Part shown: positions 18,717 through 27,401 of the stretch, piece after piece
How positions within the stretch are numbered: position 1 is the first letter of the stretch
Layout: each line of letters begins with the position of its first letter
Origin: an uncultured Lachnospiraceae bacterium
GTDB taxonomy: Bacteria > Bacillota > Clostridia > Lachnospirales > Lachnospiraceae
Length of the DNA: 64,000 nucleotides
Direction of reading: 5' to 3'
Assembly: GCA_910586025.1 (NCBI GenBank)
Contig: CAJUIO010000006.1
Location: forward strand, 1 to 64,000
Notes under the pieces: generated by a model
The model's input: only the letters and a program-made list of their open reading frames with translations
Databases searched by the model: none
What the model was told of the DNA's origin: nothing
Program-made: the position numbers and the translations under genes

Positions 18717-19433
18717 ATGGATCAGATCGCAAAATTAAAGGAAATTGTGGACGGCAGCAGCAACATCGTATTTTTCGGAGGGGCCGGGGTTTCAACGGAA
18801 AGCGGGATTCCGGATTTCCGCAGTGTGGACGGGCTGTACAATCAGAAGTATGACTATCCTCCGGAGACTATTTTGAGCCATACCTTCTACAGGAGCAGGC
18901 CGGAGGAATTTTTCCGGTTCTATCAGGATAAGATGCTCTGCCTTACTGCCAAGCCAAACGCCGCGCACAAGACGCTTGCCAGGTGGGAGCAGGAGGGGAA
19001 GCTGAAGGCCGTGATCACCCAGAACATTGACGGCCTTCATCAGATGGCGGGCAGCAGGGAGGTCCTGGAGCTTCATGGAAGCGTGCTGCGTAATTACTGT
19101 GAAAAATGCGGCGCATTCTATGATGCGGAATTCATGCTGCATGCCCGGGGAGTGCCCGAATGTGAAAAATGCGGCGGCAGGGTAAAGCCTGACGTGGTGC
19201 TCTACGAGGAGGGACTTGACCAGAATATCTTAAGCCGTGCGGTGCATTACATCAGCGAGGCCGACGTGCTGATCATCGGAGGAACCTCCCTTGTGGTGTA
19301 TCCGGCAGCGGGCCTGATCGATTATTACAGGGGGAACAAGCTGGTGCTGGTCAACAAAACGCCCACGGCGAGAGATGCGGCGGCGGATCTGGTGGTGCAG
19401 GGCAGCATCGGAGAGATTTTTGCACAGCTGTGA
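18717..19433 (+). CDS. Sir2-family NAD-dependent deacylase
   Basis: A 238-residue sirtuin. NAD-binding GGAGVSTESGIPDFRS is near 20-35, catalytic TQNIDGLHQMAG near 100, LELHGS with the general-base histidine, a zinc site CEKCG...CEKCGG, and GGTSLVVYPAAGL. Full length for the CobB/class U type. It removes acyl groups from lysines using NAD in the cytoplasm. It follows the AAA gene by 22 bases with AAAGGCGGGG before the ATG, and its end lies 20 bases before the DUF951 start, so the two may be co-transcribed. Confidence 0.93.
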   Translation: MDQIAKLKEIVDGSSNIVFFGGAGVSTESGIPDFRSVDGLYNQKYDYPPETILSHTFYRSRPEEFFRFYQDKMLCLTAKPNAAHKTLARWEQEGKLKAVITQNIDGLHQMAGSREVLELHGSVLRNYCEKCGAFYDAEFMLHARGVPECEKCGGRVKPDVVLYEEGLDQNILSRAVHYISEADVLIIGGTSLVVYPAAGLIDYYRGNKLVLVNKTPTARDAAADLVVQGSIGEIFAQL

Positions 19434-19453
19434 CGGAAGGCAGGTGCGTTCAC

Positions 19454-19642
19454 ATGGATATAAAGGTTGGAGACGTATTGCGTCTCAAAAAAGAGCATCC
19501 CTGCGGAAGCCGTGAATGGCAGGTGCTGCGAGTGGGTGCGGATTTCCGCCTGAAATGCAAGGGCTGCGGCCATCAGATCATGATACCCAGAAGACAGGCG
19601 GAGAAAAATGTCAGGGAAATTTTGCCGGGAGAAAATGTATAG
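19454..19642 (+). CDS. DUF951 family protein
   Basis: A 62-residue protein beginning MDIKVGDVLRLKKEHPCG and containing REWQVLRVGADFRLKCKGC and HQIMIPRR. This matches the DUF951 family, small conserved Firmicute proteins often found just upstream of rpsF. A Cys/His arrangement (PCG ... CKGCGH) suggests a metal or nucleic-acid-binding fold; function is unknown. The internal ATG at 19454 is chosen because the family starts MDIKVGD. Confidence 0.82.
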   Translation: MDIKVGDVLRLKKEHPCGSREWQVLRVGADFRLKCKGCGHQIMIPRRQAEKNVREILPGENV

Positions 19643-19673
19643 CAAAGTTTATGGAAGTTTTATGGATAAGCCC

Positions 19674-19702
19674 TTGCTATGAAAACGTATTTGTGGTATC
19701 AT
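19674..19702 (+). promoter_or_regulatory. sigma-A promoter of the rpsF cluster
   Basis: TTGCTA (19674-19679), 17-base spacer, TATCAT (19697-19702). It leaves a leader of about 75 nt before rpsF containing a small CCTG/CAGG stem near 19743. I cannot confirm an S6:S18 autoregulatory motif in it. Confidence 0.6.
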
Positions 19703-19782
19703 ATTAATCCGTGATATGTTTAATAAGATATATTCCTTGCTCCTGCACACAGGGGCCAGAGACCAAAAGGAGGTAACGAAGC

Positions 19783-20073
19783 ATGAACAAATATGAATTA
19801 GCCGTTGTTGTTAGTGCTAAAATCGAAGATGATGAAAGAGCGGCGGTTGTTGACAAGTGCAAAGCGCTGATCGAGAGATTTGGCGGCGCAATCACAAACG
19901 TTGACGACTGGGGTAAGAAGAGACTGGCTTACGAAGTTCAGAAGATGAGAGAAGCTTTCTACTACTTCATCCAGTTTGACGCAGAATCCACAGCGCCCAT
20001 CGAGATCGAAAACCGCGTTCGCATCATGGACAATGTTGTCAGATTTTTAGTCGTGAAACAGGACGAGGCATAG
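19783..20073 (+). CDS. rpsF: 30S ribosomal protein S6
   Basis: A 96-residue protein with S6 features: NKYELAVVVSAKIEDDERAA, WGKKRLAYEVQKMREAFYY, and a C-terminal NRVRIMDNVVRFLVVKQDE. S6 binds the central domain of 16S rRNA together with S18. It is first in the conserved rpsF-ssb-rpsR order. A strong AAAAGGAGG precedes the ATG by ten bases. Confidence 0.97.
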   Translation: MNKYELAVVVSAKIEDDERAAVVDKCKALIERFGGAITNVDDWGKKRLAYEVQKMREAFYYFIQFDAESTAPIEIENRVRIMDNVVRFLVVKQDEA

Positions 20074-20155
20074 AGAACAGATATAATCCGCATTTTGTGC
20101 GGCTGTATCCATGCGGTCAGCATGGAAGGACAGAGGTATCTGAAGAGAGGGACAT

Positions 20156-20605
20156 ATGAATAAGGTAATACTTATGGGTCGTTTGACCAGGGATCCTGAG
20201 GTGAGGTATTCCCAGGGTGAAAATGCAATGGCAATCGCCAGATACACACTTGCCGTTGACAGGAGGTTTGGCCGTAATAATGGTGATGACCAGCAGACAG
20301 CTGACTTCATCGGGTGTGTGGCGTTCGGAAGAGCCGGTGAATTTGCGGAAAAGTACTTCAGAAAGGGTACGAAAATCGCAGTCACGGGGCGGATCCAGAC
20401 CGGCAGCTACACAAACAGAGACGGTGTGAAGGTGTATACCACGGACGTGGTGGTGGAAGAACAGGAATTTGCTGAGAGCAAGAACAGTTCCGGCGCAGAC
20501 GGGGGTTATGCCGGTAACGTGAGCAGGGCGCCTGAACCCATGGGTGCCGGCGACGGCTTTATGAATATCCCGGACGGGATCGACGAGGAGCTGCCGTTTA
20601 ACTAA
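20156..20605 (+). CDS. ssb: single-stranded DNA-binding protein
   Basis: A 149-residue SSB. The OB fold at about 1-105 starts MNKVILMGRLTRDPEVRYS and contains FIGCVAFGRAGEFAEKYF and GTKIAVTGRIQTGSYTN. A flexible Gly/Ser-rich linker follows, and the tip GIDEELPFN resembles the acidic DDDLPF tail that recruits replication and repair partners. It acts on exposed single strands at forks. It lies between rpsF and rpsR. Confidence 0.96.
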   Translation: MNKVILMGRLTRDPEVRYSQGENAMAIARYTLAVDRRFGRNNGDDQQTADFIGCVAFGRAGEFAEKYFRKGTKIAVTGRIQTGSYTNRDGVKVYTTDVVVEEQEFAESKNSSGADGGYAGNVSRAPEPMGAGDGFMNIPDGIDEELPFN

Positions 20606-20651
20606 GGCGGGCCAGGACGCAGGTAAAAGAGTAAGATAGGAGGCAATCATT

Positions 20652-20915
20652 ATGGCATATAATAAAACAGAGAAGTCTGATTCTCCCATGAGAAGAAAAG
20701 GCGGAATTCGCAGAAGAAAAAAGGTCTGCGTGTTCTGCGGCAAAGACAATGTGATTGATTACAAAGACGTTAACAAGTTAAAGAGATATGTGTCTGAGAG
20801 AGGAAAGATCCTCCCCAGGAGAATTACAGGAAACTGTGCAAAGCATCAGAGAGCTTTGACCGTGGCGATTAAGAGAGCGCGTCACATTGCTCTTATGCCT
20901 TATGTTCAGGATTAA
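20652..20915 (+). CDS. rpsR: 30S ribosomal protein S18
   Basis: An 87-residue protein with a basic tail and the S18 core: CVFCGKDNVIDYKDVNKLKR, YVSERGKILPRRITG and HQRALTVAIKRARHIALMPY. The Cys pair (CVFC) plus the C of GNCAKHQ makes a zinc-binding-type S18 plausible. It pairs with S6 on 16S rRNA. Strong TAGGAGG upstream. A hairpin terminator follows within 60 bases. Confidence 0.97.
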   Translation: MAYNKTEKSDSPMRRKGGIRRRKKVCVFCGKDNVIDYKDVNKLKRYVSERGKILPRRITGNCAKHQRALTVAIKRARHIALMPYVQD

Positions 20916-20967
20916 TTTTCGAACCTGGTCAGAGGGCGCTGCGCAGGACTAACAGAAGGAATGACGG

Positions 20968-21005
20968 AAAACGGTTGCCACAGCATATGCTGTGGCAGCC
21001 GTTTC
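20968..21005 (+). terminator. hairpin terminator after rpsR
   Basis: AAACGGTTGCCACAGCAT pairs with ATGCTGTGGCAGCCGTTT (one G-T pair) in a near-perfect palindrome. Only a short T run (TTTCTT) follows, so gdpP may receive read-through. Confidence 0.7.
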
Positions 21006-21009
21006 TTAA

Positions 21010-21227
21010 CATGGGGATAATTTCTCTGCAGGCGGCTGCAGCTTTCACGGACTGCGCCGCAGAGGTTTTGCGGGGGATAAGGCTCATTCATCCCGTTGTC
21101 GAAAAGCCGGACAATGAGTCAGAAACAGACAAAATAATAGTGTGGAAACTTTAGACAAAAAATGTTATACTTTAAAAGTATAGTTGTATGAAAAATTATA
21201 CTTAACTTATGACAGAGGTATCAGAGA
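21010..21227 (+). other. rpsR-gdpP intergenic region with hairpins
   Basis: No gene is visible. It holds a stem pairing CTCTGCAGGCG (from about 21025) with CGCCGCAGAG (ending about 21065), a weak promoter candidate (TATACT about 21165) and a small AAGTATA palindrome before gdpP. I looked for a c-di-AMP (ydaO) riboswitch signature, which would suit gdpP, and did not find one. Confidence 0.4.
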
Positions 21228-23285
21228 ATGGCTTCTAAGAAAAAGAATATGAAATTAAAGGGAAGGCTGAAGAGCTATACTCAGACTTCGCTTTATCTTG
21301 GTTTTTTGCTGGTGGCAGTCAATCTGCTTGTTTACATACTGAATATTTCGTCGGGTCTTGTGCTGACCTGCTTTACACTATTTTATTTTGCAGTTACCGT
21401 TTCTATGCTTCTATATAATAAGCCGATTATTATGAATGAGCTGGTAAGCTTTGCGACACAGTATGGCCAGATTCAGAAGGTTCTGCTCCGGGAGCTGGAG
21501 CTGCCCTATGCCATGCTGGACGAGGAGGGAAAGATTATCTGGACCAATGCGTATTTTGAGCATGTGGTGCACAAGGACAGAGGATACCGCAAATCCATCA
21601 CCTCTCTGTTTCCCTCCATTACCAAGGAGAGGCTTCCGGATGACATGGAGGAGGTTGATCTCAACCTTGATTATGAGGACAGAAATTACCTGGTACGGAT
21701 GAAAAAGATTTCCATGAAGGAAATGGCGCAGAACAGTGACATAATAGACGGAGAGGGATATGACGGGTGTCTGATTGCTTTTTATCTCTTTGATGAGACG
21801 GCGCTTCGGATTGCGCTTAAGGAGGTGGATGACCAGAGCCTTGCGGTGGGCATGGTATACCTTGACAATTATGAGGAAGCCCTGGAGAGCGTTGAGGAGG
21901 TAAGGCGTTCCCTTCTCACGGCCCTGATTGACAGGAAGGTGAATAAATATATCGCAGCCCTTGACGGGATCTGTAAAAAGATTGAGAAGGATAAGTATAT
22001 GGTCATTCTCCGCAAGAAGGCTACCGAGCTTTTGAAGGAAAACAAATTCGACCTCCTGAGCGATGTGAAGACCATTAATATTGGAAATGAGATGGCCGTC
22101 ACCATCAGCATCGGAATCGGGCTTGACGGGCTGTCCTACGCTCAGAATTATGAGTTTGCCCGCAACGCCATTGACCTTGCCCTCGGAAGGGGCGGCGACC
22201 AGGCCGTGGTTAAGACCCCTGACAATACCATATATTTTGGCGGCAAGAGCCAGCAGGTGGAGAAAAATACCAGGGTGAAGGCGAGAGTGAAGGCCCAGGC
22301 CCTCCGGGAGATTATTTCCTCCAAGGATCAGGTGATTATCATGGGACACCGCAATCCGGATGCGGACAGCTTCGGGGCGGCAGTAGGTATTTACCGAATC
22401 GCCAGGACGCTGGAGAGGAAGGCGCACATTGTCCTCAATGACTCGGGCAGCGGCGCCATAAAGTCCATGACGGATCTGTTCCGGGATAATGACAATTATA
22501 CGGAAGATATGCTGGTAAACAGCCAGCAGGCCATGGAGTATGCGGGAAATAACGCGGTTCTTGTGGTGGTGGATGTGAATAAGCCCAGCATCACGGAATG
22601 CCCGGATCTGCTTCGCATCTGCAAGACCATTGTGGTCTTCGACCACCACAGACAGGGAACGGAAGTTGTGGAAAATGCCACGCTTTCCTATGTGGAGGCC
22701 TATGCCTCCTCCACCTGTGAGATGGTTTCGGAGATCCTGCAGTACATTGGGGAGAGCATCCGGATCACGTCGGAGGAAGCCGACTGCATGTATTCCGGAA
22801 TCATGATAGACACCAACAACTTTATGAGCAAGACGGGAGTGAGAACCTTTGAGGCGGCGGCCTTTCTGCGCAGGAACGGTGCGGATGTGACCAGAGTGCG
22901 CAAGCTGTTCCGGGAGGATGCGGTGGAGTACAAGGCGAAGGCAGACGCGGTCAGCCAGGCGGAGATTTATAAAAATTCTTACGCGATCTCTACCTGTACC
23001 AGCGAGGACATAGAAAGCCCCACGGTGGTGGGCGCTCAGGCGGCTAACGAGCTTCTGAACATACGGGGCGTGAAGGCCAGCTTTATTCTCACGGATTATC
23101 AGAATCAGATTTTTATCAGCGCCCGGTCCATCGACGAGGTCAACGTGCAGATTATCATGGAGAAGATGGGCGGCGGCGGCCACCTGAATATTGCGGGATG
23201 TCAGCTGAACGGCGTCTCCATTTCAGAGGGAATCGGAATATTGAAGGCAACCCTTGACAAGATGATTGAAGAGGGCGATTTATAA
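21228..23285 (+). CDS. gdpP: cyclic-di-AMP phosphodiesterase GdpP
   Basis: A 685-residue membrane phosphodiesterase. Two N-terminal helices (about 18-37 and 40-60), a PAS-like region (about 85-170), a degenerate GGDEF domain (about 180-310), then DHH/DHHA1 domains with GHRNPDADSFG near 373, VVVDVNKPS, VFDHHRQGTE and C-terminal GGGGHLNIAG. The DHH motifs bind manganese and hydrolyse c-di-AMP to pApA. Length and domain order match GdpP/YybT. It sits between rpsR and rplI as in many Firmicutes and ends 35 bases before the rplI start. Confidence 0.94.
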   Translation: MASKKKNMKLKGRLKSYTQTSLYLGFLLVAVNLLVYILNISSGLVLTCFTLFYFAVTVSMLLYNKPIIMNELVSFATQYGQIQKVLLRELELPYAMLDEEGKIIWTNAYFEHVVHKDRGYRKSITSLFPSITKERLPDDMEEVDLNLDYEDRNYLVRMKKISMKEMAQNSDIIDGEGYDGCLIAFYLFDETALRIALKEVDDQSLAVGMVYLDNYEEALESVEEVRRSLLTALIDRKVNKYIAALDGICKKIEKDKYMVILRKKATELLKENKFDLLSDVKTINIGNEMAVTISIGIGLDGLSYAQNYEFARNAIDLALGRGGDQAVVKTPDNTIYFGGKSQQVEKNTRVKARVKAQALREIISSKDQVIIMGHRNPDADSFGAAVGIYRIARTLERKAHIVLNDSGSGAIKSMTDLFRDNDNYTEDMLVNSQQAMEYAGNNAVLVVVDVNKPSITECPDLLRICKTIVVFDHHRQGTEVVENATLSYVEAYASSTCEMVSEILQYIGESIRITSEEADCMYSGIMIDTNNFMSKTGVRTFEAAAFLRRNGADVTRVRKLFREDAVEYKAKADAVSQAEIYKNSYAISTCTSEDIESPTVVGAQAANELLNIRGVKASFILTDYQNQIFISARSIDEVNVQIIMEKMGGGGHLNIAGCQLNGVSISEGIGILKATLDKMIEEGDL

Positions 23286-23320
23286 CAGACAGATTAATGA
23301 TCAGCAGCGGAGGTAGACAA

Positions 23321-23767
23321 ATGAAGGTTATATTGTTACAGGATGTAAAGAGTCTGGGAAAAAAGGACGAGGTTGTGGATGTCAGCGACGGGTATGCGAG
23401 AAATTTCGTACTGCCCAAAAAGCTGGGTGTGGAAGCAAACGCCAAAAATATGAATGACCTGAAGCTGAAAAAGGCCAACAGCGAGAAGCAGGCAAAGGAA
23501 CAGTATGAGGAAGCAAAGGCCTTTGCAGAGGCAATGGAGAAGGACGAGATTGTGGTTTCCATCAAGGCGGGAGAAGGGGGAAGGGCCTTTGGCTCTGTCT
23601 CCTCCAAAGAAATCTCGGCGGCCTATAAGGAACAGTGCGGCAAGGAAATCGATAAGAAAAAGATTCAGCTGACGGATGCGATCAAGAGCTTTGGCGTTTT
23701 CGAGGTGAACATCAAGCTTCATCCCAAGGTAACGGGCAAGCTTAAGGTTAAGGTCACGGAGCTATAA
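23321..23767 (+). CDS. rplI: 50S ribosomal protein L9
   Basis: A 148-residue L9: N-terminal domain MKVILLQDVKSLGKKDE with DGYARNFVLPKKLG, a long lysine/glutamate-rich connecting helix (about 45-80), and a C-terminal domain with GRAFGSVSSKEI, KKKIQLTDAIKSFG and VKVTEL. The internal ATG is chosen for the family N-terminus and the GGAGG ten bases before it. L9 sits near the L1 stalk and affects frame maintenance. Confidence 0.96.
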   Translation: MKVILLQDVKSLGKKDEVVDVSDGYARNFVLPKKLGVEANAKNMNDLKLKKANSEKQAKEQYEEAKAFAEAMEKDEIVVSIKAGEGGRAFGSVSSKEISAAYKEQCGKEIDKKKIQLTDAIKSFGVFEVNIKLHPKVTGKLKVKVTEL

Positions 23768-23804
23768 AATCGACAGGGAAGTAACGACAAGAGGAATACG
23801 GCCT

Positions 23805-25145
23805 ATGGCAACAGCAGAGGAAGCGCTTTTAAAGCGTGTGCTGCCGCACAGCATAGAAGCGGAGCAGTCGGTAATCGGGGCTATGATCCTGGACGGGGAG
23901 GCAATTACGGTGGCTTCCGAAATCATAGCCGGAGATGATTTTTACGGAAAGCAGTACGGTGTCTTGTTTGACACCATGGTAGAGCTGAATGACGAGGGCA
24001 AGCCGGTGGATCTGGTGACGCTCCAGGACCGGCTTAAGGAAAAGGATATTCCTCCGGAGGTCAGCAGCCTGGAATTTATCAGGGACCTGATTGATGCGGT
24101 TCCTACCTCGGCAAACATCAAGTTCTATGCCGGGATTGTTGCGGAGAAGTCCACCCTGCGCAGGCTGATACGCCTGAATGAGGAAATTGCCAATACCTGC
24201 TATGCGGGAAAGGAAAACCTCGAGGTGATCCTGGAGGACACGGAAAAGAAGGTGTTTGAGCTGGTTCAGAAGAGGAACACCGGAGATTTTGTTCCCATAC
24301 GCCAGGTCGTGATGAACGCCATGGACAAGATCGAGAAGGCCTCCAGAAATAAGGGAAATGTGACGGGAATCGCCACGGGCTTCATTGATCTGGATTACAG
24401 GACGGCGGGAATGCAGCCCTCGGATCTGGTTCTCATTGCGGCCAGACCCTCCATGGGAAAAACGGCCTTTGTTCTGAATCTGGCCCAGCATGTGGCCTTT
24501 AAGCTGAATCACACAGTGGCAATTTTCAGTCTGGAAATGTCAAAGGAGCAGCTGGTGAACCGCCTTTTTTCATTGGAATCCCGAGTGGATTCTCAGCATC
24601 TTAGAACAGGAAATCTCTCGGATGCGGAATGGGAAAAGCTCATAGAGAGTGCGGGAGTAATCGGCAAATCCAATCTCATTATAGACGACACGCCAGGCAT
24701 CAGCATTTCGGAGCTTCGATCCAAATGCAGGAAGTACAAGCTTGAGCACAATCTTCAGATGATCATAATCGACTATCTTCAGCTGATGAGCGGAAGCGGA
24801 AGGGGAAGCGATTCCAGACAGCAGGAAATCTCGGATATCTCAAGATCCCTGAAGGCTCTTGCGAGAGAGCTCAATGTTCCGGTCCTGGCGCTTTCCCAGC
24901 TCAGCCGTGCAGTGGAGCAGCGTCCTGACCACCGGCCCATGCTCTCTGACCTCCGTGAATCCGGTGCGATTGAGCAGGATGCGGACGTGGTAATGTTTAT
25001 CTATCGTGACGATTACTACAATAAGGACACTGAAAAAAAAGGGATTGCGGAGATTATCATAGCAAAGCAGAGAAACGGCCCGATCGGAACCATCGAGCTT
25101 GTCTGGCTGCCGGACTATACGAAGTTTGCAAATATGGAACGTTAA
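23805..25145 (+). CDS. dnaB: replicative DNA helicase DnaB
   Basis: A 446-residue DnaB-family helicase (DnaC in Bacillus naming). The N-terminal domain begins LKRVLPHSIEAEQSVIGAM; the C-terminal RecA-like domain has Walker A ARPSMGKTAF near 210, ATIFSLEMS-like VAIFSLEMSKEQLVNR, Walker B IIIDYLQLM near 325 and SRAVEQRPDHRPMLSDLRES. A hexameric motor for the replication fork. It follows rplI by 38 bases and ends at a strong terminator, so it probably closes this operon. Confidence 0.96.
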   Translation: MATAEEALLKRVLPHSIEAEQSVIGAMILDGEAITVASEIIAGDDFYGKQYGVLFDTMVELNDEGKPVDLVTLQDRLKEKDIPPEVSSLEFIRDLIDAVPTSANIKFYAGIVAEKSTLRRLIRLNEEIANTCYAGKENLEVILEDTEKKVFELVQKRNTGDFVPIRQVVMNAMDKIEKASRNKGNVTGIATGFIDLDYRTAGMQPSDLVLIAARPSMGKTAFVLNLAQHVAFKLNHTVAIFSLEMSKEQLVNRLFSLESRVDSQHLRTGNLSDAEWEKLIESAGVIGKSNLIIDDTPGISISELRSKCRKYKLEHNLQMIIIDYLQLMSGSGRGSDSRQQEISDISRSLKALARELNVPVLALSQLSRAVEQRPDHRPMLSDLRESGAIEQDADVVMFIYRDDYYNKDTEKKGIAEIIIAKQRNGPIGTIELVWLPDYTKFANMER

Positions 25146-25172
25146 AACTTGATACGGGATACCTATTACAAA

Positions 25173-25208
25173 AGAGGACAGGCGGCAAAGGAGCTGTCCT
25201 CTTTTTTT
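25173..25208 (+). terminator. intrinsic terminator after dnaB
   Basis: AGAGGACAG (25173-25181) pairs with CTGTCCTCT (25194-25202), followed by a run of seven T (25202-25208). Confidence 0.9.
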
Positions 25209-25289
25209 CGTGATCAATAAGCCGGATCGCATGTCGTGACGGCGTTTGATATAGGCACAGTTAATTTTAAACATAAAAGGAGGAATTTT

Positions 25290-26042
25290 ATGAAGCAGGC
25301 AGAAAAATTTTATTTGATTTCCGATGCCGCAAAACAGGTTCAGGTTGAGTCCCATGTGCTCAGATACTGGGAGGACGAGCTTAAGCTTCCCATCAAACGC
25401 AACGAGATGGGGCATCGGTATTATACGGAGGAGGACATTGTGAGATTCAGGGAAATACGCAATCTGAAGGAACAGGGCTTTCAGCTTAAGGCAATCCGCA
25501 GCATGCTTGTAAAGGGCGACCTGAACCCTTCGGTGCTGATGGAGGGACAAGCCTCCGCAGCCTCCGGCAGCGGCTCTGCCTGCGAGGGAGCCTCCATTCC
25601 GGAGAACGGAAAGAGACATGTGCTAATGGTCAATAAGGGAGAATTCGTGCCGGTTCCGGAGGAAAGCAGAGAGGCAAAGAGCTACCGCCTGCAGCAGCTG
25701 CTGCAGAACATGATCACGGAGGCTGTGCGGAACAACAACCAGGAGGTATGCGAGGAGATAAAAATAACCCTTTTAAAGGAGCTGGACTATCAGTTCCGGC
25801 TGCAGGAGGAGAAGGAGGATGAGCGGGAGGAGGGGCGCATCAGCAGGCAGGAGGAGCATTACCGCCAGATCGATGAGCTGATCCGGACAAGAAACAAGAG
25901 AAAACCTCCGAAAAGGAAAAAAGAGGCGCAGGAGGAAAAAAAGACACAGGAGGACGAGCTGTTAAAGGACGGCGACAAAAAGGAACCGGAGGAAAAGCCC
26001 AGGAAAGGTTTTCTGCTAAGAAAAAAGCGTTCAGTCAGTTGA
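25290..26042 (+). CDS. MerR-family transcriptional regulator
   Basis: A 250-residue protein. The N-terminal winged-helix MerR domain (about 5-75) has FYLISDAAKQVQVESHVLRY, WEDELKLPIKRNEMGHRYY and EEDIVRFREIRNLKEQGF. A low-complexity Ala/Gly/Ser segment and helix-rich middle follow, and the last ~70 residues are dense in Lys and Glu (coiled coil or disordered). No cysteine effector site is visible, so the ligand is unknown. The internal ATG is chosen for AAAAGGAGG before it. The stop codon lies inside a terminator hairpin. Confidence 0.85.
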   Translation: MKQAEKFYLISDAAKQVQVESHVLRYWEDELKLPIKRNEMGHRYYTEEDIVRFREIRNLKEQGFQLKAIRSMLVKGDLNPSVLMEGQASAASGSGSACEGASIPENGKRHVLMVNKGEFVPVPEESREAKSYRLQQLLQNMITEAVRNNNQEVCEEIKITLLKELDYQFRLQEEKEDEREEGRISRQEEHYRQIDELIRTRNKRKPPKRKKEAQEEKKTQEDELLKDGDKKEPEEKPRKGFLLRKKRSVS

Positions 26043-26054
26043 CTGAACGCTTTT
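26023..26054. terminator. bidirectional terminator overlapping the merR stop codon
   Basis: AAAAGCGTTCAGTCA (26023-26037) pairs perfectly with TGACTGAACGCTTTT (26040-26054), with A and T runs at the two ends. It serves the MerR gene on the plus strand and the ferredoxin gene on the minus strand. The left arm encodes the last residues of the MerR protein and its TGA is at 26040-26042. Confidence 0.88.
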
Positions 26055-26068
26055 CTTTTAAGTATGAA

Positions 26069-26239
26069 CTATTCCTCGGAAATAGCACCTGTAGGACATG
26101 CGCCTGCGCAGGAACCGCAGCTGATGCAGGTATTGGGATCGATCTCAAACTTGCCGTCTCCCTCGGAGATAGCGCCTACGGGGCACTGTCCGGCACATGC
26201 GCCGCAAGAAACACAAACATCACTGATTACAAAAGCCAT
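26069..26239 (-). CDS. 2[4Fe-4S] ferredoxin
   Basis: A short gene read on the minus strand, 56 residues. It has two classical cluster motifs: CVSCGACAGQCPVGAI and CISCGSCAGACPTGAI, each CxxCxxCxxxCP, typical of clostridial 8-iron ferredoxins. It carries electrons at low potential in the cytoplasm, for example to or from hydrogenase or radical SAM enzymes. AAGGAGG lies eight bases before the ATG. It follows pflA on the same strand after 138 bases. The bidirectional hairpin terminates it. Confidence 0.95.
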   Translation of the reverse strand: MAFVISDVCVSCGACAGQCPVGAISEGDGKFEIDPNTCISCGSCAGACPTGAISEE

Positions 26240-26377
26240 AGTAGAATCCTCCTTAAAAATATATCAATAGCTTGATTGATATTTTGTTATCAATATCTTT
26301 AATTATTTTAATATAAATAGACGGCAAATACAAGTATAAAAACCGCCGGAAAACAAAAACTTTATAATCCGGAAAGA

Positions 26378-27142
26378 CTACTTTTGGTCTGCCTCAGCCT
26401 CCCCGCGGCGTTTGCGGATTCCCTCCAGAATGACCTGTTTCTTCTCGACCACCTTGTTCTTGTCCATGGCGGGAACTCCCGCAAGCTTGTAGGTCATGCC
26501 CAGCTTCTGGTACTTGGTCTCTCCCATGGTGTGGTAAGGGAGCACGTCCAGGGCCTTGAGGTTAGAGAACTGACCGATAAAGTAGCCCAGATCAAATAAG
26601 TATTTGTCATCGTCCGTTATTCCGGGAACTACCACGTGGCGGATCCACATATCCACGTGTCTGTCGTTCAGATAGGCGGCAAAGGCAAGAATCCCGTCGT
26701 TGGGCTGTGCGGTGAGCTCCCTGTGCTTTTCCGGATCAATGTGCTTGATGTCCAGCATCACCAGATCAGTCAGCTCCATCAGACGGTCAAGCTTTTTGAT
26801 AAACTCCGTATTTTCAGGCTTAAAGGCAATGCCTGAGGAGTCGATACAGGTATGCACGTTTTTTTCCCTGGCGATGGTGAACAGATCGATCAGGAAATCT
26901 ACCTGCATCAGAGGCTCTCCGCCTGTCACGGTAATTCCTCCGTTCTTATAAAATGCTTTATTTCTCTCGTACTGTTCAAAAATCTCCTCCGGCTCCATCA
27001 TGGTGCCGCCGGTCATGGCCCAGGTATCCGGATTGTGGCAATAGGCACAGCGCATGGGACATCCCTGCACGAACACGACAAAACGTGTGCCGGGGCCGTC
27101 CACGGTGCCGAAGCTTTCGAGTGAATGTATTCTGCCTTGCAT
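26378..27142 (-). CDS. pflA: pyruvate formate-lyase-activating enzyme
   Basis: A 254-residue radical SAM enzyme. The cluster motif is CPMRCAYCHNPDTW near 29, preceded by ESFGTVDGPGTRFVVFVQG; the SAM contact GGITVTGGEPL is near 73. It uses SAM and a reduced 4Fe-4S cluster to abstract hydrogen from the glycine of the radical domain, here encoded separately at 28249-28488. It is on the same strand as the pfl genes but separated from them by an oppositely oriented two-gene cassette. The 2Fe-ferredoxin-like neighbour at 26069 (actually 2[4Fe-4S]) could be an electron donor, by position only. Confidence 0.95.
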   Translation of the reverse strand: MQGRIHSLESFGTVDGPGTRFVVFVQGCPMRCAYCHNPDTWAMTGGTMMEPEEIFEQYERNKAFYKNGGITVTGGEPLMQVDFLIDLFTIAREKNVHTCIDSSGIAFKPENTEFIKKLDRLMELTDLVMLDIKHIDPEKHRELTAQPNDGILAFAAYLNDRHVDMWIRHVVVPGITDDDKYLFDLGYFIGQFSNLKALDVLPYHTMGETKYQKLGMTYKLAGVPAMDKNKVVEKKQVILEGIRKRRGEAEADQK

Positions 27143-27192
27143 AATTGGTTCTCCCTTCCCGTGTGTTGATAACAGGTAATTCTGCTTCTTAT

Positions 27193-27221
27193 AGTATATC
27201 AGAAAACAAACAAAAAACCAA
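27193..27221 (-). promoter_or_regulatory. sigma-A promoter of pflA
   Basis: On the minus strand TTGGTT (27221-27216), 17-base spacer, TATACT (27198-27193), about 50 bases before the pflA start. It shows pflA need not depend on the pfl operon promoter. Confidence 0.6.
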
Positions 27222-27277
27222 TACCTGCAGGAAAAATGAAAAAGATTAAAAAATTAATGATAAACGTTAAATAATTA

Positions 27278-27306
27278 TTGACAAACATAGCGAAAGAGGA
27301 TATGAT
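27278..27306 (+). promoter_or_regulatory. near-consensus sigma-A promoter
   Basis: TTGACA (27278-27283), 17-base spacer, TATGAT (27301-27306). It drives the small membrane protein/XRE pair and lies about 60 bases from the divergent pflA promoter. Confidence 0.8.
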
Positions 27307-27401
27307 CATCTTACAGGAAGGCCAAAGAGGCACAAATGGCAGACTGCTGTTCATGGTAAAACGGCAGCAATCAATTATGTGGGAAAGGAATGGTTATAAG
27401 A

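Noticed and set aside
21010..21227. Possible c-di-AMP riboswitch before gdpP
   Set aside because: Conserved ydaO core segments were not found; only plain hairpins are present.
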